Shown: positions 14,801 through 29,800 of the stretch, in pieces | Layout: each line of letters begins with the position of its first letter | How positions within the stretch are numbered: position 1 is the first letter of the stretch | Assembly (NCBI GenBank): GCA_016801885.1 | Contig: CM028891.1 | Coordinates: 14,181,517-14,245,516 of the forward strand | Direction of reading: 5' to 3' | Source: Toxotes chatareus | Lineage: Eukaryota > Chordata > Actinopteri > Toxotidae | Length of the DNA: 64,000 nt | Program-made: the position numbers and the translations under genes | Notes under the pieces: model-generated | What the model saw: the letters and a program-made list of their open reading frames with translations, nothing else | Databases searched by the model: none | What the model was told of the DNA's origin: nothing

Positions 14801-17800
14801 TTCAGGGATTTTTTTGGGAAAAAAATAGCTTTGCTTGCTCATAGCCTCTCCCTGTCCGGGAAGCTCTACCAGCTTAAACTGCCTGCAGCAGCCTGCTGTT
14901 ACCCCCGCTCCCTCTTTTTCTCTGCCTCTTCCTGTTGCTCTGTATAGGTGTTGGGTTCTTCTTCAAATAACAGTACTCACATTTGCGCACTCACAAGATC
15001 TCAGTGAGTTAAAATCAGATATTAAATGAGCAGTTTTCAGTGATGAGATGTAGAATCTGATGAGAGATGTGGCAAATATGGCCAGCTGTCACTGAGAACG
15101 TCCTGGTGGGCTGACACCCTACGTGGTTGGTTTTGCTGTCAATCCAGATCAATGGTGTAGACATGACAGAGGCCAGGCATGACCAGGCAGTAGCGCTCCT
15201 TACCGGCACCTCCCCCACCATCGCCCTCCTGGTGGAGCGAGACCTGAATGCACCAGGGGGCTCTCCAGGTCAATCCCGGGCACGTGCCCACTCCCCTCCA
15301 CCCCCAGAACCCTCAGATTCTCCGGACCAGGAAGAGGAGGGCCTTTCCCTTCATGGGAACCACTTGAGCCGGATGGAAGACGAGTACCCCATCGAGGTGA
15401 GACCCCCTAGAAGTGACTTTAGCACTTGTGCTGAATAGCTTTTTAGTTTTATTTCACCATGCTGTAGAAACTTCATTGAAGCATCCAGCGTTAATGTTTG
15501 TTTATTTGGCCCCTGCCTTATCCTTAATGCTGTCCAGTTCCAGAGAAGATGGTGCATGGTATGAAGACTTGGTCTAATTTAAATAATGGTGTAAATAGCC
15601 TTTAGCTTGGTAATACCAGCTGTATCATTCCCAGCCAGTGAATAATGCAAAAATAGTGCCATTTAGCTGCTTAGAGCTGTGAACCTGTCATGCAGTAGAA
15701 AGAGGTTGGTTTGTGTTTGTTAGACAGATTATAGAGTTAGAAAGACAAGAGACGTGACTGTAGACAACAAGGCTTTGTCATGAATCTGTACACTTCAGTT
15801 GACTATAGTAGAATTAACTTGCACCTTGATGTTAAGCTGAGTAACTTTTCTTGCTCTTGAATTTATTAAAATCTCTTTTTGTTGACCTGTAATCCTAACA
15901 GGAAGTGACCCTGGTGAAGTCAGGTGGCCCTCTTGGCTTGAGCATTGTGGGAGGCAGTGATCATGCCAGTCACCCGTTTGGTGTCAATGAGCCTGGGGTG
16001 TTCATCTCAAAGGTATTATTTTTTTTAAAATTGTGAGGTCTTGTCCACATTTTTCCCCTTTCCAAAAATATATTGTGTTATTGCCACTTTCCATCTCATC
16101 ATCAGGTGATTCCTCACGGTCTGGCGTGTCAAAGCGGACTACGCGTTGGAGACCGAATATTAGAGGTGAACGCCATTGACCTGCGTCACGCCACTCACCA
16201 GGAGGCTGTGCGAGCCCTGCTGGCCAACAAGCAGGAGATTCGTATGTTAGTGCGGAGGGACCCTTCGCCACCTGGGATGCAGGAAATCGTCATCCAAAAG
16301 CAGCCGGGGGAGAAGCTTGGCATCAGTATTCGTGGAGGGGCCAAGGGTCATGCGGGAAACCCCTTTGATCCCACAGATGAGGGAATCTTCATCTCGAAGG
16401 TACTACAACTTTGAACATCTCAGTTCACCAGTACACAGGATTTATGATCACGCTTGAAAGAACTGAAGACCAGTGCACTTCCTTTTGTGCATGGTTAAGA
16501 CAGGCAGCATTCTCACACCTGGGTAGACCACTTGTGATACTTTGGTTTGGTTGGTTCAAATAGGTGAGTTCAAGCGGAGCAGCAGCGAGAGACGGCCGAC
16601 TGCAGGTTGGCATGCGGATCCTGGAGGTGAACAACCACAGCCTGCTGGGGATGACTCACACAGAGGCAGTGCGAGTGCTTCGTGCCGTGGGAGACTCTCT
16701 GGTCATGCTGGTGTGTGATGGCTTTGACCCACAGAAAGTGGCTGCTGTGGAGGTGAGACTCTGTGAGGAGCTGGGTTTGGACAAAATGTTCTTTTCACTT
16801 ACTCAGACACTTCAATAAAACGATAGTCTATAAACTGTAGGTTTAACATCTGTAATGGATGTTAAATGTATAGAATAAATCTGAAAACATAATTTAGGAC
16901 TGTAACTATCTATTATTTAATCTGCCTTAACAAATAATAATACTTGTTCAGTTTTAATCAAAAATCTGTTTGGATCCATTTCCAGGCATCTCCTGGTATC
17001 ATTGCCAACCCGTTTGCAACAGGCATTGTACGTAAGAACAGTATGGAAAGCATCTCCTCTATAGACCGAGACCTGAGCCCAGAGGAGATGGAAATCATAC
17101 AGAAGGTACAATACAGACTATACACTGTTTTATACACTGATTATTCATCTTAACTGATTTTATACCGTAGTTATGAATTTAAATATTATAAAGTCAGGTA
17201 CTGGAGTTAAGGTTAGTTACCGTCCCTCACTGACTGTGGCACTGACTGGCTCCTCAAAGCTCCCAGAGCGCAACGCAGATCCACAGGAGCCACAGTACAG
17301 TTTGTTATCACCCAAATACCATTCAAGTCGACGCATGAATCAAATGTTTTGTTCAGCGATTCCATTACACCACCACTGTGCTTCCACAGCAGTTTGGCGT
17401 AAGCAGGTGGAGTTTGACTCACTCCAACCGTGCACACCGCACATACCCATCTTTCCACCAGAGCAGCCAGAAAGCGCCAGCACATTTGTTTATTTTGCCC
17501 AGATTAGCTTTTGGGAGGCTGCCCGTACTAAAGGAATGTAGGAGCCTGTTGGTTTATTGAATGCTAGTTTTTGTTGTTCCTCTGCACGCTTTGATCAGTT
17601 CAGAGTTTTGGGTCATTGAGCTGTTATCAGGACATAATTCATGTGCAAAATTTCATTGGTTTAGGCTAGCAGCATTTTCACTAATATTTACAAGATGATT
17701 AGTAACCATTGATTAGGATTCTAAGGATCTTAAATCCCGCTCTTCTCCAGGAGTCTGAGATGGTGAGAGAGACGTCACAGTGGGAGCGAGAAGAGATGGA

Positions 17801-20800
17801 GAAAGTGGTGAGTGAAAATGAAAATGCATTACTGTTGTGGGAAGGCTAGAGGTATTTCTTTTTTTTCTGTCAGATCAGCAGATAGATGACAATACAGTGA
17901 GACACGAGAATTCAGTTTTTGCTCCACCATAGCTCTGAAAAATCTGCACATTACAGCAGGGTGGAGCATTAGAGTCAGGTGCTCAGGTTTGTCTGTTACC
18001 GGGTGAATGAAGCTTCTCCTCTGCACCCTGTGTGGGTATTGTGTTTGACAGAACTATTCCTGCAATGTCCCACCTTGCATGCTTTTTCTGCTCCCATAGC
18101 CGTTGAATAGAATACTTTTTAATGTGTGTGGATTCTATCCTTTCTTTCCCTTTTGTTTTTCTCTCCTCTCTCCTTTACCTTTGGTGTGTTTGGTGTGATA
18201 CGAAATCATCCAATCATCCCATCTCCATTCCACCTTCTCCATTGTAATTTTTCTCCACTTCACCCCCTGTAACACGTCTTTCCTCCACTGTAAACCCTCC
18301 ATCTTCTCACTTCACCTCTCATTGCACTACTGTGTGGCTGGTTGAGTGTCTTCCCTTCTGTACTCTCCTCCTCCTCCCTCCCCTTCCTTTCTTGGTGAAG
18401 GAGCGAATGCGATTGGAGCGTGAGGAGGCAACTCGCCTGCTAGAAGAGGAGACTGAGGTGAGACACTCCTCGACGGCAGGTCCTCAGACAAACTTTCCTG
18501 TCTGTGCAGAACGGCAGTTTAACCACAAACACCACAGAGCTGCTGCCACAGGATTTTACCATTCTACTTATCCCTGGATTTTCAGGGAGAATAGAATCTT
18601 CTTTTTTCAGTTTTCTTCAGTAAATCAGCCTTGAGCCTTATTCAGACCGGTTTAGTTTTCCTGGAGAAGGCCCTGAGATGTGCAAACAGGTGGCTTTTAC
18701 GTGTTTGACTGGCCAGCAGTCGGTTGGATTGCAGAGAGGAAGAATCCATTCCAAAGTCTGATTTCACATCACTCTAATATAACAGCACATTAAATTTCTC
18801 TAGTGTGGATAGTTAATGTTATAGTAAACTTCCATACATGGCCTTTCCCAGTTAAACTAATTCAGTTTGAATAGATGTGATGAATAGTTGTGTAATAACC
18901 CTCAGTCCAGACCCCTTCTTACCTCTGTTTCTATTTATTTCCCTGTAGAACATTGGCACTGGACCTCTAAAACTTGACTACAAAACCCTGGCTGCACTGC
19001 CCACCACCAGTCTGCAGAAAGTCAACAGGGTAAGTGTCTCTTTGTGTTCTAATGTCTTAAAACGTAAAGTCTTCGCAAAAGGCTCGTTGTCTTTGAGTTG
19101 TGAATTGCTCGTACTTTTGTGGGGGCTGTGTTAGAAATGGCCTTCAAAGCTCAGAATAGACTTCCTCCTGGAATCCTTTGTGTTTATGTCCATGGAAAAC
19201 TCGTGTGACCTATAGCCGACCAGTTCGGCTCCAGGAGAAGGAATGTTAACCCTCTCTCCATGTGCATAACCCCAAGTTAACATGACGGACTAGTAACCTC
19301 TGACTCCAAGGCTAAACCCACACAACATATCAAGCCGGCGTGACGCAACTCTGTCCTACATCAACTAACAGGAGCAGAAGAATTGAAGAAATAACACGAA
19401 GACCAAGGACTTAATAAGAAGTTTGGAAAAAGAATGTGAAGATCAGCCTCATCTGGAAAGAACCAGAAAATAGAAACTTAAAAAAGTATATATACAGTAC
19501 AGAGGAAGCATGGCCAAAGGGGCGGCACTGTCCTGCTTGATAAAAAGAGTGTCAGTGTGTTAGAGAGAGGTGGTGAGATGGGGGAAGGGGACAGCTGTCC
19601 ACTATCAACCGGTCTGTCCTCTGCGATATTTTAAACTTGCATCTGGCTCAGAATTGGATGGAGTCTCTTGGGTGGGTGGGGTGCCAGACAGACAGGGAGG
19701 GTTTCGTCTAAGAGGGACAGACAAGTGTTTCAGTTTGATTTTTCAAAGTCCTCGTAGGAGCACGTTTGAGTGGACATTCAGCACTGTTCTGTTCCCGTCC
19801 TACAGTGAGTATAAAGCTGCTCAGTGGACAAGAGTTGACTGATTTAGCTTTTCTATTTTCCTTTCCTCTTTGTTGTGTTTTCCTCTGCTGCTGACTTTGA
19901 TTGTTGTTTCTTATTCTCTACAAACTTCTGTTCTGAATCAACCGTATGTCTGTGTGAGGAATATCTGGAAATATTTCATGATTTCTGACTTGATTTTTGA
20001 CATAAACTCTTTGAAAAATGATCAGTTAAAGGATCTTATTTGTTCTGTTAAGCTCATTTTGAAGTATATCCAGCTCTAAGAGACAAATTATTGTTCCTTT
20101 ATAAATTCCATTTATATTGAGTAATTGCATTACTACATGCAAGTGCACTTCCACTAGATAGCTATAAGGACTTTATCTTTATGCCCTACTTGTCTGACAG
20201 AGCTTTTATATTCTGTTCATGCTCTGGATCTGCTGCTGCAGAGCACGTGGTCCTGCTCAGACCGTATCATAGTGACCCACAAAGACTCAAAGTCTTCAAG
20301 TTCATGCTATCTTTTTATTATTATTATTATTATTTTTTTGTTGTTGTTAATGGAAATGTAGGTTTAGGTTTAAGAAGTCCTAACCCAGTTTGTCTTTTAG
20401 TGAACTGACAAAAAGCATTTTGTCAGCTTATCATTATGCTGATATATTGTAAAAAGTTTTAAAGGGTTTAAACTTGCCTTAAACTTGCTAAGGTATCAGG
20501 CTTGAAAAAATTCAGACAGTGTAAAACTGCGTCGACCTTTTAATCCATTATAATTTAATGTTATTTGAAAAACTAAATGTTCTTCTGTTAAACAGTTCAC
20601 CATCACCTGATTAAAACTAAAATTCATCCTGTCAAAACTAAAGACTAGAACTGTCAGGGGTTCAGTTCCCGGTTCCTTTGACTTGCAGCTTTTCCCAGCG
20701 TGGCTAACTCAGTGTGTTGGCATGCTGCTGGCGAGCTAGCAGCTTTGCTTTCCTCTCTCACACCAAAACCCCAGCTGTCCCTCACAGTCTGTGTCAGAGC

Positions 20801-23800
20801 CAAAAGGGCACTCGTTCACATTCCATCCCACTGACCCTCATCACGCCACCGACTCTTATAGTCAGCATGTAGAGGGACATGCAAGTGCTTCACAGTGGTT
20901 GTATTCTTGGTCCGACTATTTTGATTATCACCAGACATGTCAAGGTCACTTGTAATAAATTCCAGAGTAGTTTGCATGTTTAGTGTTCTGGGTTGAGTTG
21001 AAGGTTTTTATTTGTTCTCAGGTTTTAAGCATGAAAAAAAAAAACATGCCACCTTTAAGTCTGTACTTACAGTATCAGGTTTCTTTACATGTGTTGGTCT
21101 TCTCAGCTAACTACAATACTGGTCAAAAGTTTTAGGACACCTCCATTTTCCAGCTGTTATTTAAATGAAGTAAATAAATTGTCTCAGTGTTGAATTAAAA
21201 CCTATAAAGCATAGAAAAAAATAAATCATTGGTGATTTAAAAGAAAAAAAAAGGAATCGTTTAATCTAAATTTTTGACTCGTTCAGCAGCCAAACACACC
21301 CGTGACTTTGTGTCTACAATGGAAACAAAATATTGCTGGATTTGTGCAAAGGTTCCCACAACCCACTGTTCCCCCTGGAGACTGTGCTGGTCTTCTATCA
21401 TGTGTAACCAGTCTGAATTTTTCTCAGCATTCTCATAGAAATATACAGTGCTACTTCCTGCAGTGCAGTATTGTCCTAATAATACATCAAAGGGTGTAGT
21501 AACAGTTTGTTCCTACGCTGCCTTTTTTTTTAAAGCCTTGGCAGCACCGTACCGCCGACCTTTGTACTATTTAAGATTATTCGCTGGACCTGATCTGGAT
21601 AAATTTCCATAAAAAGTGGGAAAATGGGGACGGTCTAAAACTCTTAGCCGGTATTTTACAGTAGGAGTTGAAGGTGTGCCGGAGCCTGAATGTCTCGCTG
21701 CTCTGATAATACAGTTATTTAAGGCAGAGGAGAACTGCAGTAATGTGTCCACTGAGAAACTTATCTTAAAGGCTTCAGGAAGGATTTAGTGATGTGAGTA
21801 ACTCTTTTTAGCAGCTGGAAGCTTGTGTGTCAAGTTTCTATTTATAAAACAACATACTAAGACATGTGAGTTTCTCCTCCAGTCTTAGTTTTTTTATTAG
21901 CTGGTTTGTAAAAGTTTATTTTTTATGTTTTAATTTAGTCTTCAGAAGTTGTAATATTCCACAGCAATCTGTTAATCTCTTTGTTGTGAACTTGTTTTTT
22001 TCAGTTTCTCTTCCGTTGTTTTTAAAACTTTCAGGTTTTATTCTTCTGCCTTCAGTTAGCAAAAATTTCCTTTGGGAGTTACAATGAGTGAGTGGATCTT
22101 TTTCGCTGTCATCCCTTTATTATGTCAGTTTACTGTATCTGTCCTCCCTCTTTCCTTTGGTTCTATTCAGTTCTCTACCTCTGTCCCCCTGACTGCTCCC
22201 ATGGAGGCCCCCCTGCAGGCCCAGTACCAAGCCCCTTTAGAGCCTCTGGGCTTCAGCTTAGGTCATCCTACAAAACCTCTCAGCCACGTGGACCCTGCGT
22301 CCTACCCCAGTCTAAACACAGAGCATGATTATCTTCATGGATCCCTGTTCTCCCCTAATGGGGCCTCCACTGGTGACGGTACTATTCCAACAACTACCAC
22401 TAACGCAACAACATTAGTACCCGAAGAAGAGGAGTGCCTGGTGGACTCTCAGCCCATCTGCTTCAAAGAGAACCCTTTCTTGGTGGCCAATCGAAAAGGA
22501 AAAGGCCTCCCCCCTGGAGAGCAGATCCTGTCAGGGCCTCCTGTGGGCTACGGGAGACAGGGCCAACTGCAGCCATGGTTGTTCAGCAAGGCAAGCAGCC
22601 TGCTTGAGTGTGGTTTGGAGGCAGCATGGTGTGTGACCGCGCACAGTTTTGCTTTGCTGTGTCCCTTGAAATTACTTGTACTTGCAGACTGTATGCAGGT
22701 TTTAACTTCTTAACAGTCACACCAGTATGATCCAGAGAAATGTCTTTCACTCGTAACATAGATTTGGGCTCTTTCTTTATTGACGTTTATCTAAAGGAAC
22801 AAAATTGTAAACTGAAGTTTTTGGGGTTTTAAATTGTTGGTTGGACAAAATCTGAAGACACCATCTTGGGGCCCTGGGGAACTGGGATGGACCAAGCAAT
22901 TAATCGATTAATCTGTCGGTCAAATGCCCTGCAGCTTTACTGTTTGCTCGAAGAGACAGAAGACGGTGGTAAAAAGGTTTTCTGTCAGTGCACATGTTCA
23001 TGGAGAAAGCATCGTTCAGGTTTGAGCCTATTAATCTCAGTGTAATACGGAGCTGAACTGCTGCATGTTTTTGCTGTGAGCACAGAGCTTGTGGCACCTC
23101 GTGAGGTATTTGGGAAACATAGACAGGATCGACAGGAATGCTTGTCCCAACAGCTGCGATGAGGGTCATAAGTCACAAAGGAACGCGACCAGCAAGACGC
23201 ACAGAAAAGTGCATGTTTATCAGCAAGAGCTTGTTGTTGGTTGAATTTATTTGAAGATGAATTCACTGCAGGACTAACCAGTCATACTTGTTTTTGTTTC
23301 TTTTTTACTATGCTGTTTTTTACGTGAGAGCAATTGTTAAGTGTGTTTTTGGTGTTTTGATCTTTCCAGGCGCCTTCCTCTGATTTCGCCAGGACAGACA
23401 GTCCAATCAGGGAAACACCCTACTCTCCCACCATTCAGCCGGTGAGCAGCTGAAAGATCCACCACTCCTCTCTATTATGAATCATCTGTTTTCATATCAT
23501 CTTTTTTATTTTATTTTCTCCTTTTCCATGAGTCACTTCCAGTGCTATAGAAGAGGTATTTTATAGTTGACCGTTTTGACCTTTCCTCCCACCCTTAGCC
23601 CAGCCACCACTCTTCGAACAGCTCCCTGTGTACAGGCAGAGAGACCCGCTTCGTAAGTGGGTCTTGTGGCCCTCTCTGCTCTGGCCTGGATTTTTTTTTT
23701 TTTTTTTTAGCCCATGTGTCAGCTGCTCTAAGCCCTGCATCTCTTAATAAAACACGGAGACTCTAACTAGTTCAGCTATCATGTCTGCCAGTCTGAAAAG

Positions 23801-26800
23801 CATGTGACTGCGTCTCCGTGGCCAGCTGATTACTCATGCTTTCAGATTTTTGACTGATTGTCCTTCGTGTCTCTAACTGACCAGCTGTGGCTTCATATTC
23901 CATAAAAGATGATAACAAAGTAAAAATTCAAATTTTCCTTGAGCGAAATTATCTGTTACCGGTCCGGTTCAAATATTATGTATATATTTTAAAACATAAA
24001 TTGAGAGTTGGCTCAAGGTAAACCCCGGTGCTGTTGCTTTCCTGGCCTGGCATCGTCCTAAAGAAAGTCCAGTAGCTAAAATTTAGTGAGGTTTGAAAGT
24101 CAAGTAGCAGGTGCAGATCCGCGTGTTTTTATTTCACTGTCATTGTTTTTATTTATTTGCAGGCAAACATTCATTACACCTCCACTCCCACTGCCAAGGA
24201 CAGCACCTCATCATCAGTGAGTGTTTATGGAGCTTGAAAATAAGTCGCACAGAAAATAGCTTCTGTAGTCGAGTCGAGTCAGACTGATCACACTGGTTTA
24301 CCAATATATCAAACCAAGATACTGTGGCATGTCAGACAGACACAGTGCCCCAGTGATTAGATTTTCATCCTAAAATGACATTGTTTACTATAATAATAGA
24401 TATATTTAAATTTTTAGGCATTAGTTTGATGGATTATTAGAACTTCTAACCCTAAAAATTTAAAAGAAATTACTACTTGTGCTTTCTGGAAGATCTAAAG
24501 TTTGTATTAGATTAGGAAAAAAAAAATGAAATTGGATACTGGGTAACGCCATAGACCAGTAATCTGGATGCTAATTTATGCTCAGGTGCATTTCCACCAT
24601 CGACTCCATTCATTTTGAGTTGTCTGTCATTCTAAAGTTTGGCATCTCTGACTCTGCATTTAGTTAAAATATCATTTGTTTTCTCTCCAGACCCGACCTG
24701 GTGCCATCCAGCCAGTCGGCCGTGTGCGGCCAAGTACCTCCCCCGCCACTCCGGACGGCCACAGTCCCAACCCCTTCCAGCATGGCCCCTCCCCCTTCAA
24801 CTCCCAGACCTCTGTAAGACCCCTCACCACCACCACATAGGGCTGTTTTCCACCACTCTCAGCTTTGTGCCGCGTACTGTGACTGCACAGCCACGAAACA
24901 CTCAAATGGTGTCTAACAACAGTACAGCAGATGCAGATAATTATGGCACAAGAATGATTTTCGTTTGTAAATGAGGCTAGAACCAAAGAAAGGAAGAGTA
25001 GTATTTGAAGCGAGGAGCTGAGTCTGTGCAGGTGCTGCTGTCTGCGACCCCCCAGGTGTCGGTGTTTGAACTACACCTGCAAATGGAGCATCCGACCTGA
25101 CTCTGAGCTCCTGAATCGAACATAACTCCTCATGATTGCAGCCTTCTGAAATGTTTCTTCTTTTGGCAAACAGTGTAACTGAATTGGTAAATAACGACAA
25201 ACCTGTGATTTCATCCCACATCTTCCTGACAGTTTCACAAAGGTGCTCGCACAGAAAAATCTGTCATGGCTTTGAACTTTCAAGCCCTACTGTCTGTCTT
25301 TCTCTGGCATACTCCCTCCTCTCTCACATGAAACCAGCTGCCATGCTCTTCACCTGTTCTCCTCCACAGTCTCCTTCAACTTTGCTGGTTTTTTTCATAG
25401 TCTACCCTCTCCTCCATGTCTGTGTCTGTCTGTCCTCCCTACCTCCTCTTCTGCCCCTCGCCTCCTTTTACCATATGGACCTACCCCACCTTCCATGCCC
25501 ACCCCTCCCGTCCTCCCCCCTGCAGCCTCGTGCCCCCTCCCCTACCTCGCCTGACGAGTTCCCCATGAATGTCAAGCAGGCATACAAGGCATTTGCCGCC
25601 GTGCCTCGCTCACTGGCAGTGCTGGAGCCTCCGCAGGTAGGCCATACTGCCCGGACGCGCCCGGGTCGGGCCCAGAAGCATGTTCTGCTGATTGGTTGGT
25701 CTCGCCCCTGCCCCCTCCTGACTGGAGCAGGCTGTCCTGTAAGGAGCCTGCACTGTGTCAGGGGGCCTGTGACGTGCTGTGACGTGTGGAATGCCTTCAT
25801 CGTTGGTTTTTGTACTCCAGTGCCATCATCTGTCGAGCTGGTGTTGACTCTTGATTCATTCATCCATCCACGTGTGGCTCGTGTACTAATATTCAACCCT
25901 CTTTTTTATGTGTCGTATCCCAGCTGCTAATCAGTCTGCCTGCTCTGTATCTGTCTTGTCCTGAGTCCGAGGCTCCTTGAATTCACACAGTTTAACACTG
26001 TGCTTATTTCCTGCTCTGCCCAACAGGACCTCTATGGCATAAGGAACAATTTCCACCCAAAGCAGCCCTCTCCAGAGGTGAGTAAACATATCTACCAAAA
26101 AATTATATCCACAGCTGTGTGTTGTAGCGTATTTGCCTGAAGTCTACTGTAGTTACATAAAAAACAAAACTGGCTCTTAGTCTGACAGCGTGGTGATGAG
26201 ACTTTGTGGCCTTTTCAGCCTGAGTTGAACAACGAGGTGTTTGATGATGACATAGAGGGTCAGGAGGGAGCTGGTAAGGGTCTGATCGGCACGGTCACCC
26301 CCCGGCCCTCCCTCTCATCTGACCGTCGGGAGTATATGAGCCTGGCAGCAGTGCCTCGCCTCTCCAGGCTTTCAGAGGACCTGCAGGTACCCACCACCTC
26401 CGCCACAGCAGGGGCAGCCCTATTCTTCATCTGGGCTGTGGTGTGCTTGGCTTGAGCGGTGGTGGTGTCTCTGTTCTCGTAGACTGAGACACAGTCATGC
26501 TGCTTAATCAGTAATGGGACTGCCAGTTGATTGACCTTGAATGAGCTCAATGGTGCTGGGTTCTGTTTTAATTCTTTTCTCTTCCTTCTTGGTACGCAAC
26601 ACTTTTTTTTCCTGTGGCATCTCTTGTGATAGCCCCTGCTCCTTTAACAAATGGCTCCGGAACAAAGCAAACAGGAATAAAAATTTCAAAATAAACTTAA
26701 AAATCAACTTTTTAGCAGCAAATGTTGGCCTTTGTTTTGCTGTTCTCTCATTGGTGAATATTCCAGGTGCTCCAGGTGCTTAGATCTCAGCGCTGATCTA

Positions 26801-29800
26801 CTCTCAGCTTCATCATTCTGTATTCTGTCATTCATTTTTCTTGTAACCCTGCAGAGTCCTTCTCCTGGTGGTAAGGACAGCCCAGAGCAGCGCTCTTTCA
26901 GGGACAGACAAAAGTATTTTGAGATCGACGTGAAGCAGCAGACTCCAGAAAAACCCAAACCGCGAGTCTCTCTTGTTGGAGAGGATGACCTCAAGAAAAT
27001 GAGGGAGGAAGAAGGTACGTTTTCACTGCGTCTCCTTTAACATCTCACGCTGTAATAACCAACAAAAACGTCTGACCTGTCGTGACCTGTCTCTTCATCT
27101 CACCCCAGCGAGGAAGTTTGAGCAGCGGGCCCAGGAGTATCTGCTGGATGAAGATGAGGAGGATGAGGAGGAGGACCTGGCTAAGCAGGTGGCTCAGATG
27201 AAGGCCACTGGTAAGGTGTTGCTGGATGGAGTGGAGTATAAGGTGGAGCCAGCGTCCACCCCGTCTCAGCACTGCTCCACACCGCCTTGCTACAACGTCA
27301 CACCACCGAGCTACTGTGGCAGCTCAGGGTAAGAAACTGTATATTGTTGTTGCTTTATGCGTCATTTTTCTTTCTTTTTTTTTTTTTATTTCTTCAGCTA
27401 ACTGTTGTTCTTGTGTGCAGGCCCTCCTCTGTTGATGGTAAGGGAGACTCTCAGAGGAATTCACTGGAGGACAGCTTCAGGCTGGAGCAGAGGCCCAACT
27501 CCATGACTGGGTAACGATAATGAACAGAACCACAGCTGTGAGTGTGTCTGTGTGTTGTCGTTTTTGTCTCTGTAGTCATCATTTCTCCTCCTCTGTCCTG
27601 ACAGTCTGATCCCAGTGTATCCCGGGGAGTCGGCGGCCCCCATCCGCACAGCCAAAGCAGAGCGCAGACATCAAGAGAGGCTGCGTATGCAGAGCCCCGA
27701 GCTGGCTGTGGCCCCGGACAAGGACCTGTCCCCTGCTGAGAAACGAGCTCTGGAGGCAGAGAAGAGAGCCATGTGGAGAGCAGCACGGTAAAATATCCAT
27801 TTCACACTTTCTGACTGAGGAGAAAATGACTTATCAGGCCTTTTAGTACATTTTTAAGCTTCTACTTTAATGTGCCTTTTGTCCTCAACTTGTATTTCTA
27901 ACAATGAATATGTAAGAGAATAATTAATCCAATTATATACAGTTTGATTTAGTCATTTGTTACCTTTTTGGCCGCTGGTGTGATCTCTAGGTGCAAGCGA
28001 AGAGGGTCAAACAAGGACATTGCCTCTCAGCACCTCTACAGCGTCACCCATTAGTCATGCCATCTGATTTTATTTATTTATTTATTTATTTTCAAGGCCA
28101 AAGTGGGTTTACTCGTGCAGTGTAGAGATACAGAATAACCCGGCTGCAGTCTGCAAAAGCATGGAACAAAGTTCTCTGGGCTGATGAAACAAAAAAAATA
28201 TCAACCTCTAATTATTAAAATTGTAGAAAGAGGAAAGGAACTGATGTCTGTGGGTTGCAAACTGCAGGCAGTCAGTGACTGCAGAGGTTTTCCTCAATAT
28301 ATTAAATATGATGATTTTGTTTGACTTGATGTGTTTTTGTCTCGTTGTTTTTGAACCACTAAACTTTAAGCACTTTGTGTTGAAAAGGCTAAATCTCACA
28401 CATGTCTCTCTTTATTAATGAAGACCCACTCAGTTTATTTTCGTTGAGCAAAATATTACAGTACACGTGATATAAAACCTTGACCAGGATGAAAACACTG
28501 GCAGACGGAGGCACGTGGAGAACATGAGTAAATAGATGTGTTGTGTCAGTTCAGTTTTTTTTTCTTTGCCCAGAAGTCCATTTATGTGCAGTCGGCCCAA
28601 ATACGAGTTCACATTTGGTTGTGTGTTGTGACAACAGCATCCTGTATGTTTGTGTGTGTCAGTGTGTGTCTTCTCTCTTATTATTTAAAATTGAAAAAAG
28701 TCTAGAAAAGAAAAAGCCTTTAAAATCTTATTTATTATTTCCGGCTCTCTTAATTGTGTGGGTGTTTTACCTTCCATTCTTTGGTTTTCTTCTCTCTCTC
28801 TCTCTCTCTCTCTGTGCCTTTCCTTCCTTTCATCCTTCCTCTCCTCTTCATATCTCTCCTTCATCCTGGTGTACTTTTCATCCCACTCTCCCCTCCTCTC
28901 TTTCACCTTCTTCCTCCCCCTCTCTGTGGCCTCGTGGGCACAGGCCCTACGGCCTAGAGGAGGATGTTAGGCAGTATGAGCAGGACCTGGCTAAGAGGCT
29001 CTACCAGGCCCGAGTGAGGGCATCTCAGGGCACAGCCGCGGCCCCCCAGCCCCCCACCACTACCTCCTCCTCCTCCGCAGCCTCCCAGCTCAGGTCTGCT
29101 CCACGGCCCCAGCCACCAGGGCCAGACGCACGGCATCGTGGGGGTGTGCTGGGGTGCTTTGGCGTTGGGATATTTTGCTAGAGGCCGAGTTGAGAAAGGT
29201 CCAAGCACTCGCAGCTATGACACTGTGACAGTGCTTCCACTGCCTTTCTAGTGCTGTCTTGCTTCTGCACGTCTTTGCTGTTTCCATTTCTAGCTTCCTC
29301 TGGCTCCTCTTCCTCTCTGTCCTCTGTCTTGTCGTCTCCCTCTCTGCAGCACTCTTTTCATTTTCATTTGTGCCTTGCTGTTCTCTTGATTTTTCACACT
29401 ATTACTTGTACTAACACACAGCCTGCAGTAAGTTTGCAAGCTATTTGTGAGTTAAGGGTAAGCCTACTAGCAGTAGGTAGTCCTTATCCTGGAATGCCTC
29501 CCATTATATTGTGCAATGAAATTAAACTGGTTTGTCACAGCAAACCAGGACAAGGAGCACCCACGATTAGTAGTGACTGGCACTGCACCCACCATAGTGG
29601 TGTGTGCCTCTCAGTCTTTGTGTCGTTATTTCTTTTAAGGCTTTCATTTTCCTTCCTTTACTGTCATTTATCTGACGGCGGTTGTTTCTCTTGTAGAATG
29701 AAGTCTCTGGAGCAGGACGCACTGAAGGCTCAGATGGTCATTGCCAAGTCTCGGGACGGGAAGAAACGCGGGACGCTAGACCAGTTGACAGAGTCGCCCT

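Noticed and set aside
25136..25930. 264-codon plus-strand ORF
   Set aside because: It only partly overlaps the true scrib exon 25526-25636. The flanks are intron sequence with pyrimidine tract and donor, so the long ORF is fortuitous.
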